NCBI GenBank assembly: GCA_010093685.1
Contig: MU006236.1
Location: forward strand, 773,068 to 837,067
Source: Ophiobolus disseminans
Lineage: Eukaryota > Ascomycota > Dothideomycetes > Pleosporales > Phaeosphaeriaceae
Reading direction: 5' to 3'
Length of the DNA: 64,000 nucleotides
A program made the translations under genes and the position numbers. Below are positions 56,530-64,000 of this stretch, one piece after another (within the stretch, counting starts at the first letter, position 1; the number at the start of each line of letters is the position of its first letter). Under the pieces are notes generated by a model. That model did not search any database, was not told the origin of the DNA, and saw nothing but the letters and a program-made list of their open reading frames with translations.

Positions 56530-57375
56530 TACTCACCAAGACTTTGGCGGATAGATAGTGCAGGCCGCGGATCAACTGTTATGTTGATGTTTGATCCCAT
56601 CCGTCGGAATTCGACTGGCGTTGTGCCGTACTGGTCACGGGACGTCAAAACCTCGAGCAGTAAACGGCAAAAATCGCATTTTCCTGCCCGATCTGCTAAC
56701 GCCCCCGGTCATCTAACCAAAAAACGTTCGGTTCCATGATTCTGAGCTCTAAGCAGCGCTCGCATAGTAGCGAGGGTTTAACGAATGTGTTCGCAAGTGA
56801 TAAAGTGCCTAACGCCTTGGTAGCGAAGTTTTTGTCGACAATAAATTCCCATTCTTGCAACGAAGGCAATGAGTAATCATCAGTCGCAGTTGTCGCGCTA
56901 AGCCTTTGAGAAGTAAGAGGTGGAAACAAGTCTTCTTGCTGAGTTGCCTGTGTAATTGATGTTGCGGCTAGTGGTGTGGGTGGCGAAATTGAATCTCTTG
57001 TTTTGCTCGACGAGAGGTAACCTGGACAGTCAGTCTTCGATAGTATGTCGTCTAGAGATTCTCTTAATTTTTCAGCAGTGCAGCGCCAAACGGTACCCGT
57101 ATCGTCAATAGTCGAACGGTGACTACTGTCCGGCAAATTCGGGGATTTCGGCGGTAACTCAACCACAAGCAGCTTGTTGCGTATGACCTGCATGAGATCT
57201 GCAATTGCCGAGTCTTGTGAACATGCTGGATCATTGTCCAAGATATGGTTCATCCACCGAAGTACGGCGGGATGCCAAGCGCACTTATCCAGACAGAAGT
57301 AACAGTTGGATGCGTCATCTTTTCCCAACTCGTTGTAGAAATTTCCAATGCTTCGTTTCCATACAGAAGCCAGAT
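56530..57375 (-). pseudogene. Linker of the megagene: end of kinase-like region and CxxC segment
   Basis: The frame at about 57375-56696 reads NFYNELGKDDASN, then HPAVLRWMNHILDNDPACSQ and VIRNKLLVVELPP, which typically closes kinase-HET fusion proteins' kinase-like region. It then reads LCERCLELRIMEPNVFWLDD. After the G run the path continues in another frame as GKCDFCRLLLEVLTSRDQYG, the usual Cys-containing lead-in to a HET domain. The change of frame at a homopolymer (five instead of an expected six G) points to a one-base deletion or a sequencing miscount. A strong donor (GTGAGT) lies near 56535. Confidence 0.55.
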
Positions 57376-58050
57376 GATGAACTCGAGAGTGACGCAGCCC
57401 AACGACCAGATATCAGAAAGGCGTGTCTTCCCAATAGAATGATATTCTAAAACCTCGGTCGCTTCGTACCTGGCAGATATCCCGAAAGCATGGTAATCGA
57501 TTCCTCCTTGCTGTCTTTGCATGGTTTGTCTTCTCTTCCGAAGCGTTGCAAGGCGAGCTTGCGAGGCATAGCCCATGTTGGCGATCTGAAGCGTTCCCAA
57601 GCTGTCTTCTCTTGCATCTGAACGAAGTAACCTCTTGGGTCTGATATTGCTATGTCCAAACAACAAGAGCTCTTGGCCATCATCCGATAGAAAGATTGGT
57701 ATGTTCTCGTGATCGAGAGAAATTTGGTGTTTGAGTCCCTCGGTATCGTTCAAGACTTGTGATTGATGCAAAGTGTCAATAGCATCTGCGACACCTCTTA
57801 GTTGGCTGATCATGTCATAAACTGCCTGATGACCTAGCCGCCGAGAAGAGTTGCTCCAGTAGTCGCGCAGCGTGCCACCGGGCAGCCATGGGAACATCAA
57901 GAAACGACGATCACCGATCCTGATTGCAACTGAGCACGGTAAGATGTTGGCTCGTCTACTCTTGGTTAGACCTGAGAGTATTCTTGCTTCCGATTCCCAT
58001 GTTTCGGCGTCACCCTGCGAGGTTGTGACAGAAGTTTCGCTAAGAGACAC
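57340..58050 (-). pseudogene. Kinase-like domain lacking catalytic residues
   Basis: The exon starting at 58050 follows the NB-ARC-like segment through a clean 46-nt intron, phase 0. Kinase landmarks are recognisable: FLMFPWLPGGTLRDYWSN (hinge), GTLQIANMG at the DFG position, and SDIWSLGCVTLEFIIWLLYG (subdomain IX). The catalytic loop position reads LKHQISLDHENI instead of the expected HGDLKPENI-like sequence, so the catalytic Asp is not in place. The DFG-equivalent Asp is Asn (ANMG). No VAIK lysine is evident. This is a pseudokinase by sequence, whether or not the gene is broken. The frame is lost after LYGNEALE (see linker). Confidence 0.6.
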
Positions 58051-58096
58051 CTGAGAGACGTGAGCAATGATAATAAAAGGTGTAACATGGACTTAC

Positions 58097-59401
58097 CATC
58101 CGTATGACATAACTGTGAACCTGTATTTTGTGTACCAGACTGTCTGCCTGATTCCTGGAAGGTCCATCAAGCTTGGTAAAGGGCAATATAGATTCGGGTG
58201 ATAGCGTGTAGTCAAACCGGTTGATGGAAAAGTCGGGCACCAGGAACATCCACTGGTTTTTGTAGAAGTTAGTGAGCCAGAGGTCCGTCCAAAGTCTAGA
58301 ATCGAAGAAAGTCCGCGGAGGAGCCAATGCAGGATCGGCTATGGGAAGACTTGTATCATCGAAATTATCCCGATTGAACAATGTCATTGCAAGTAATATG
58401 GCGAACGGCGGAAGATCGCATATACTGCATATTGCGAAAATTTTGGGAGCGTGCTCGTGTGTCCAGGTAGCAAGAAGCTTCTCGGAGGTCTCATACCTTA
58501 ACTGGAACCTCCTTAGTTCTTGAAGGATCACATCTTCGGTAGCGAGGCTGTGAAGAACGTGATCTAGGATGTACTTTCTCGGTGGGTCAGAGAAGTTGCT
58601 TGTATCCATGGCGTCATTCAGAACGGCCGTCAATCTGCAGGTTGCCATCGCATCCTCTTGCGAGACAAAGCTTGACGTTTCGAAAATCTGATCAACCATT
58701 TCTATGAGCGCTTCGTCAATAGCTGTGTGTCGAGATGATGGGTTTGTACCATCATATGCCATCCAGTCCGATCCCTCAATCTCGAGTATGTAAACTGGTT
58801 TGAGAAGCTCCAAGCATGTACGATCACTCGTGGTGAACATAAGGCTGCCTTTGAGGCCACTTGCAAGGAGATTTTCCAAGCACAGATACGATGATGATGC
58901 CCAAGTCAAGCCATCATACACGACCAACCAGTTGCCACGGATGTTCCACTCGAGATAAGGCAAGAAGTCTTGTGTCCATGTTGAACCCGACGTAAAGTGT
59001 TCGCGAGGATAGATGTATGTCTTCGTTAACAGATCGTACGAGTGGATGATAGTTTTTATCGAGCGGGCATCCACCCAAAAGACATGCCAGTCTTCGGACG
59101 ATTGAAGGGTACGGTGTGCAAAATGCGCAGCAAGTCCATATGTACCGGCTTCTTCGGGTCCAAGTAGCGCTAGCCTCGGTTGCCATGATTCTTTTGATTG
59201 CGTCCGTGGCTGGACATGGGGAAAATTCGGGATTTCATCAATACCCTCCAGTAAGTTCTCATCGGGATCTGCTGATGGGAGAGGCGGCAATGTGATGTGG
59301 CATATCGCATTAATGGGGGACGACAGACTGCCTGCGCGAACAAAACTTATTCGGACGCGGCGGCCATCGAGTTCTTGTTCGTTCATTGCGAAAAGAGCGT
59401 C
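58097..59401 (-). pseudogene. NB-ARC-like ATPase segment with degenerate P-loop
   Basis: The frame reads PRLALLGPEEAGTYGLAAHF at the Walker A position, where NB-ARC proteins have GxGGxGKT/S; the GKT/S is absent. Walker B-like WLVVYDGLTWA replaces LLVLDNAD-type sequence. GSLMFTTSDRTCLELL resembles the RNBS-B/sensor strand (GSILITSR). The following 250 residues are helical with a winged-helix-like LPPFAILLAMTLF. It is collinear with the RRM upstream (same frame across the TAG at 59402) and with the kinase-like exon downstream (intron 58051-58096). I infer an NLR-type switch domain that has lost nucleotide binding. Family assignment is moderate. Confidence 0.5.
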
Positions 59402-59604
59402 CTAGGCAGCTACAGAGTCGGTATATTGGATGAAACCAAAGCCTCTACTGCGACCAGTCGTGTGATATTTCATCACTGCAGCGTCTTGAATTGTACCATA
59501 AGCCGGAAAGGCTTGATGAAGGAAATCATCGTTGGTATTGTAAGAAAGGTTACTAATGTGAAGGCGGCGGAACAGTGCGTCAGAAGCTACGATCGCGGAG
59601 GTGT
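59402..59604 (-). pseudogene. RRM RNA-binding domain segment, ended by an in-frame TAG
   Basis: The exon begins at 59604 after a phase-1 intron and reads LFRRLHISNLSYNTNDDFLH, AFPAYGTIQDAAVMKYH and RSRGFGFIQYTDSVAA. RNP2 (LHISNL) and RNP1 (RGFGFIQY) are intact. A TAG at 59402-59404 stands where a Gln or similar residue is expected. The same frame then continues DALFAMNEQELDGRRVRISF, the normal last beta strand and helix of an RRM. The domain is therefore cut by one nonsense codon. Confidence 0.75.
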
Positions 59605-59657
59605 CTGCGGCGTCGAAATGTAAGCATACATCCATACCGCGAGGATAAGCGACTTAC

Positions 59658-60528
59658 GGTGCTTGTTCGATTCCAGAAAACGGGCTGTCTGGTCAAGATC
59701 TTCGATCAGCTCTCGCATGTCCCCTTGCCGAGTATCGAGCATCTTTAGTTCTACGTGGAGGCATGGAGATGGTTGCCTTGCACATTCGAGAAGGTTTGTT
59801 GACAAGGAGTTGAACACACGTAGTATTACCCAGAGCTCTCTCGCCGACTCCTCGCTCAAGCCTCTAGACGACGGAAGCGTCGATATGTGAGGAAGGTCGA
59901 GATAATGATACGCGCCTCCGTGGGTAGTCCTTCTGTTTAGAGATCGAGCTGACTGCACTAGCTGATTAAGCTTGTCGGTGGTTATCTCACTTTCCGGAAT
60001 ATCAGCAACATCGGCTGACTCATGCTCATGTACAGCGGAAAGAGCATCTGATCCTTGCGACATGGATTGTGTCTTTTCGGCAAAACCCCATGCGTCATCA
60101 GGCAACGCCAAAAGACTGAATTCGTGCAAATGCAGCAATATATGGTCGTCGATCCTATTTGTCAATCCTTCAACCGAGAAAGGGCACAAAGGGCATTCCG
60201 TTGCAAATATCATCTGTCGCTTGTTCAAACCGGATAGGATGGGTAACTCTTCCTCAGTTGCCACGTCTTTGTGAAGTTTTGCAACGTGTTCGGTCCACTC
60301 CTCGGCGCTATCGAACTGCTGCAGGATCGCAGTATTAGTCGTACCGCTTTCGCTAGCACTCGCAGCGCAGTAATCGCATGTCCAGCGAGCTAGTGAGTGC
60401 TTCTCTAGGGTGTGCGCTATTAGACTCTCAGCGTTAAAATACATCTCATCAGGAGTCTTGCAATCTTCCACGATGCACGTATATGGGATGATATGTTGGG
60501 CGACATGTGCTCTATATGTTTTCAAATC
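59658..60528 (-). pseudogene. C2H2-like zinc-finger segment of the megagene
   Basis: The frame reads YTCIVEDCKTPDEMYFN..LIAHTLEKH, WTCDYC..EEWTEHVAKLH and CPLCPFSVEGLTNRIDDHIL, three Cys-Cys-His-His-like patterns. The last is followed by LHLHEFSLLALPDD, a typical tail of zinc-finger modules found near the N terminus of fungal NLR/HET-associated proteins. A further CPFCQEQLPPE lies just upstream (about 60625), after the TAA at 60673. The segment is joined downstream to the RRM by the 53-nt intron 59605-59657. The upstream junction near 60.53-60.60 kb could not be phased. Confidence 0.55.
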
Positions 60529-60672
60529 AGCTGGTTGTCATGACACAGTAGATGAGGTGGTGAGAATGAACATGACGCCTCACCTCTAACTGGTATCTAC
60601 CTTTGCTTCGGATATCTCGGGTGGCAACTGTTCTTGACAGAATGGACATTTTAGAGTCCCGTCCAAACCACG

Positions 60673-61820
60673 TTAGGGTTTGCGAGGATATACTTGTGAA
60701 GCCCCTATCCTCGTCATTTTCGTGGCAGTCGAGAAAGAAGGCTTTCTTAGAATTGGCTTGATCTCGAGCTCGGAACCGGGTTCCATAGCTGTTCTTACCA
60801 CTGTGGAAGTTTCCAGTGGGTCCAAAAGCTGCGTAGCGCTGGAAAGGTTGGGCGACTCGAGGTGTTTGATAGACGCTTTGGCATCACCAGACCCTTCTTG
60901 AATCAACATCAATTCAGGTGTTGGAACGATGATTTTGCTCAAAGCTACCGGCACTGTACTTGCTCGTGGATGAGCTGTTGGACGAGACTTTGTCATGAAG
61001 TTGATTCGGTTTCTTCGGAGAGTGTTGGCACGGACCAAGCGTTTTTGGACGGGAGTCAGTCTGCTCGCATCAAACGCCTGCCTTATCTTCTCTTCGACAG
61101 TAAGTTCTTTAGCTTCTTGTAGGTTACCCTCGTAAGTCTTCAATATGAGCGCTACTAGGCCCTGCTGGAACGGCTCAAACGCTGCTTCGTCACAGCTCGC
61201 ATCGATGTCTTCGAACCTGTACTTGTTCCCCGACCTCCGGATAGCGAGCGTAATCTTCACAAACTGATTGAGTATCGTTTTGATGTACAAGATGCACTCT
61301 GTGAGACCTAAATGCGGACTATCATCCTCCGTCTGAGACTCATCAGATGCTGGGTCCCCAGATTCTTTCGACATAACCTCCCAAGATACATGGCTGTGGG
61401 GACTGTCTGGCCATGACTGCTCCGATCGAACGTCTTCTTCGATCGGTGAAAGACTGACATCCGTTCCTGACGCTATTACATGGTCAATCCAAACACAGTG
61501 GTGATTTCAATAGACATGGAGCGCATACCTGTACTCAAACCTTGGCACTTGCGCAAGGTCTCATTGAGACCACGAAGCAGGTCGCATATATCTTCCCGAA
61601 CGCCTTGCCAGGTTTGCTTCCTTAGGCGGGAGTCTAGCGACGACTTGTCGTTACTAGCTCTTGTTGCTTTGATACCTGCGCACCATAGGTTGGAGTTCCC
61701 CTGTGCGGATCGAATCCAGTTTTGTTCGCCCAATGCTGGGGTCGAGATACAATTTGCAAAAGCTGATTTACAGTCGGTCGCGAACAGCCAGATCTCAGGC
61801 TTACTAATGTCATGCTCCAT
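60673..61820 (-). pseudogene. N-terminal segment of the megagene, two exons
   Basis: Exon 1 (61820-61529) starts MEHDISKPEIWLFATDCKS and carries SNLWCAGIKATRASNDKSSL, DSRLRKQTWQGVREDICDLL. This WxxGI..SLD.RL...V...LL pattern typically opens fungal NLR- and zinc-finger-type proteins. The 56-nt intron 61473-61528 leads in phase to exon 2, which reads SWEVMSKESGDPASDES, a helical region and a basic NTLRRNRINFMTKSRPTAH stretch. A TAA at 60673 interrupts, but the same frame goes on into CPFCQEQLPPE. If the TAA were the genuine end, this would be a separate 330-residue protein. Confidence 0.55.
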
Positions 61821-62203
61821 ATCGCACAGGACCTAAATCGTGGAGATGGTTGTACAAAGATTCTTCAAAGCAGTGTCCTGGAACTCTCTTCATCACGCGT
61901 TTCGTAGAGTGTGTCTGTTGTAAGGTTATCGATAACGTTCCTCTAAGGTTTGGATTGCGTTATGGTGTTGCAGCTGGGATTGTGCCAGGTGAGCTGCGGG
62001 AAATTCGGGAAGTTTGGTGGGGCAGAAACGCCACGCCACGCGATGATTTGGAAGGCAACTAGGTAACTCAACTTTGGCACGATCAAGGACGATTCTCATA
62101 TGCGACACTTGATGTGCCTCCTCTCGGAATATCTGTGCACATGGCAGCACGAAATGGTAATCAAGAATGCCTGACCCCATGACTCTCAGCACACTTTGCC
62201 ACA
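61821..62203. promoter_or_regulatory. Divergent region between NLR-type and DUF7580-like genes
   Basis: 383 bp between divergently oriented broken genes. No defined site seen. Confidence 0.35.
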
Positions 62204-63695
62204 GTGCCTGCCTCGGCTTCCAGCAGGTCAATTGCCACCTCTCAACCCACCTTTCAACAGGACACTCCCTTAGACAGGGAAGGACTCATTGATTTTGCTG
62301 TCAAAGCGGGAGCAATCCGTGAGCAGTCCACGATCTTGTTTCGACAACCGAAAAGCGACGTCTTCTTCCTTGATCTCAAGACTCTGTTGGCCAGCGTGGA
62401 AACCCGTCTCACCAGACCAGCTTCTCTGACAGATCAGAGGATTGTCGACTTGTTGTGCGCTCTTGAAAGGCTAGTGCGGGTATGTACAGCTGCCAAATCA
62501 TAATCAATGTATGACCTGAAGTGAGCGCAACAACATTTAGTGGCCAAATGGATCTCCCTCACCCAAACATCCTTCAACGCGAAGTTCATATCGTTGCCTT
62601 ATCGCAATAGTGTCCGGAAATCCGGAACATGCTCGACATGGAATCAAGCGACTATCAGACGCCTCACAAACCGCAAAAGAAATTGGAGAAAGTTTCAGAA
62701 GTCCCTCAAGAACTTTGCCAACGCCAAAGCAGAACAGCGCGGTCCAGACATATTCGAGCTTGTGAAGCCCAATAATGTGTTTACGGCGGTGAACGACGAG
62801 ACGACTCTGTGTCTTCAGAAGTTGCATGCAACACTTTGTCAATTCTGCCGTTGCGAAGCCTTGAGTGACAATGGTGAATATCAAACAATCATTGGCTTGA
62901 ATTTCGTTTCGAGATCAGCTGAGGATGATGGCCTGACCGCACATCTCTTCTTCCTCCATGAACACCATGATGATACTGCTGACATCTCAGAGTGAAAGAA
63001 GCGCACCTGCGTGTGGTGCTGGAGAGGTATGTCACCACTTCGCTGTAGAAATGTCCGAACACGAGTTGACGGATTGCGCTGCGTTTCTGGGCGAGAGTTG
63101 CTTGCGATGGCGCGTCGTGTATGATACTGCTCAAGCGTTACGATGGAAACATCGACAGACGTTTGAGCAGTTGAATGCGTTGGGGACGGAACATCGCAAG
63201 TGGCTGCCGCACAGAAATGACAACGCCATCCTCTTTAGTGAACACCCTACACAATCTCATTCGAAGGGGGCAAGAATGGCACAAGCAGGCACCCGGGTAT
63301 CTGATTTTTGCACTCTCGTTCGCTCCGAGGAATTAGGTAGACTAAAACTCACTGCTTCTCGCGGTGTTCTTTTCGACGAAGGTACTGACCTACCCATCAA
63401 CGAAAGCCAGATCTCGCTGCGAACACCGAGTGTACCTTTGACACGAATCCTATCATCGGTCAGCCTGAAATCCGACCTTGAGCGCAAGATTCTGATTTCA
63501 TATCTTATCGCCAAAGCCGCATGGCAGCTCTATGACTCTGACTGGATGTCCAATTCTTGTACTTCTTGGACGAAAGACACTACTCACTTCATGAGGCAAC
63601 GTCTCAACAATATGCAAGATAAGGCTATGTTAGATCAGCGACCCTTCGTCTCGACTGGGTTTGGTGCTCGATACACAGCCGCACATAGGTGGTAG
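62204..63695 (+). pseudogene. DUF7580-like gene, broken
   Basis: Plus-strand frames give, in order: a segment with LDREGLIDFAVKAGAIRE (from about 62204, start unclear); an exon from 62541 with VNDETTLCLQKLHATLCQFC and GLTAHLFFLHEHHDD; and a third frame to 63695 with RLKLTASRGVLFDEG, SVPLTRILSSVSLKSDLERK and YLIAKAAWQLYDSDWM. The last block is the hallmark of the DUF7580 family (recalled). Lesions: TGA at 62993-62995, where a missing base would restore the expected Trp and the following KEAHLRVVLER; unmatched phases at the intron 62480-62540; and a stop at 63693 before the usual ALG-type C-terminal block. DUF7580 proteins often sit near HET and NLR genes; function unknown. Confidence 0.55.
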
Positions 63696-63733
63696 GATAC
63701 AAATATATCACGTCCGCGTGTACTGAGGGATGA

Positions 63734-64000
63734 AAGAACGCAGTTCCAATACAAAACCTCTCGTCAGCTCTGAGAGACCCAGTGACCGTGAACAACGTAC
63801 AAAACGCGACGTATTTCCTCTCCCCCAACTGGAATCACCATCCCGGTGGAAGGATCGCCATTGGCAACATCATCGTAAACCCACTCAAGCCGCACATCGC
63901 GCTCACCAAAGCCGGGACAGGCACTGCCCTTGCGACCGATACGTCCAGAGAAAAGAACTGGATTCTCTCGGTAGAAACCGCGACAAACCTCAGTGCCAGC
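63734..64000 (+). CDS. Conserved unrecognised ORF, 5' exon missing, runs off the window
   Basis: The frame is open from 63734 to the right edge and reads YFLSPNWNHHPGGRIAIGNI, IVNPLKPHIALTK and NWILSVETATN. The pattern YFLSPNWxxxPxGxIxLGNIIxxPxxPHxPL occurs in fungal proteins associated with NLR/HET loci, to my recollection, but I have no function for it. No in-frame ATG lies in the open stretch, so a first exon probably precedes an acceptor such as tcgtcag near 63766. Confidence 0.5.

Larger units (their letters stand above)
54805..61820 (-). pseudogene. Decayed NLR/HET-type megagene (whole reading path)
   Basis: From 61820 down to 54805 successive minus-strand frames read in order: N-terminal NLR-associated domain, C2H2-like fingers, RRM, NB-ARC-like ATPase, dead kinase, HET. 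Three junctions are joined by good introns with matching phase: 61473-61528 (GTATGC..ATAG), 59605-59657 (GTAAGT..GCAG) and 58051-58096 (GTAAGT..TCTCAG). Lesions: in-frame stops at 60673-60675 (TAA), 59402-59404 (TAG), 55684-55686 (TAA) and 55054-55056 (TGA); frameshifts near 57340-57375 and at a five-base G run (plus-strand C run 56702-56706); and unmatched splice phases near 60.5 and 56.4 kb. Two neighbouring broken genes are an alternative to one megagene. Intact proteins of this kind act in non-self recognition and incompatibility cell death. Confidence 0.6.

Noticed and set aside
1..64000. tRNA or rRNA genes, CRISPR arrays, complete transposons
   Set aside because: Reading for T-loop-like GGTTCGA motifs, terminal repeats and transposase or reverse-transcriptase motifs gave nothing convincing. 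A tRNA scan and repeat masker would settle this.

Overview
The window looks like nuclear DNA of a filamentous ascomycete (Pezizomycotina, probably a Dothideomycete). Genes have short introns (about 45-60 nt, a few 80-460 nt) with GT..AG ends and CTAAC/CTGAC branch sites. Recognisable products include Nup82, Cbc2, a Sno1/Pdx2 glutaminase, an NpgA-type phosphopantetheinyl transferase, a Medusa-type developmental regulator and HET-domain sequence. I saw no rRNA, tRNA or CRISPR array. Where splicing mattered I rebuilt exons by hand from splice signals and reading phase.

Layout. 0.7-16.2 kb is ordinary gene-dense housekeeping DNA: Nup82 and Cbc2 (divergent), the PLP-synthase glutaminase, a small secreted six-cysteine protein split by one intron, the phosphopantetheinyl transferase, a two-TM Ser/Thr-rich protein, an acidic nuclear-type protein, the biotin subunit of 3-methylcrotonyl-CoA carboxylase, and a coiled-coil protein whose frame is broken twice in compensating fashion. 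16.2-24.8 kb is gene-poor and leads into a six-exon Medusa/Acr1/Ren1-like regulator (24.8-28.3 kb). 30-35 kb holds a disordered 887-residue protein, mitochondrial ribosomal protein mL60 (three short exons) and the TRAPP subunit Trs20. 35.5-38.7 kb contains a poorly resolved, possibly decaying membrane-protein gene. 38.7-54 kb is gene-dense again: the 1617-residue Doa10/Ssm4 ER ubiquitin ligase, a 1403-residue Ala/Ser-rich tandem-repeat protein, a single-TM conserved protein and a DHA2-type MFS transporter.

The last 10 kb is accessory. A collinear minus-strand reading path of about 7 kb runs from an N-terminal domain typical of fungal NOD-like/HET-associated proteins through C2H2-like fingers, an RRM, an NB-ARC-like ATPase without a usable Walker A, a kinase fold lacking catalytic residues, and a HET domain. 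Clean introns join several of these modules, but at least four in-frame stops and two or more frameshifts interrupt the path, so I call it a decayed self/non-self recognition (NLR/HET) megagene. A divergent, also broken DUF7580-like gene and the start of an unrecognised conserved ORF follow to the right edge.

The housekeeping genes have no shared operon-like role. The region of most biological interest is 54.8-64 kb, then the gene-poor region before the Medusa-like regulator and the small secreted protein.
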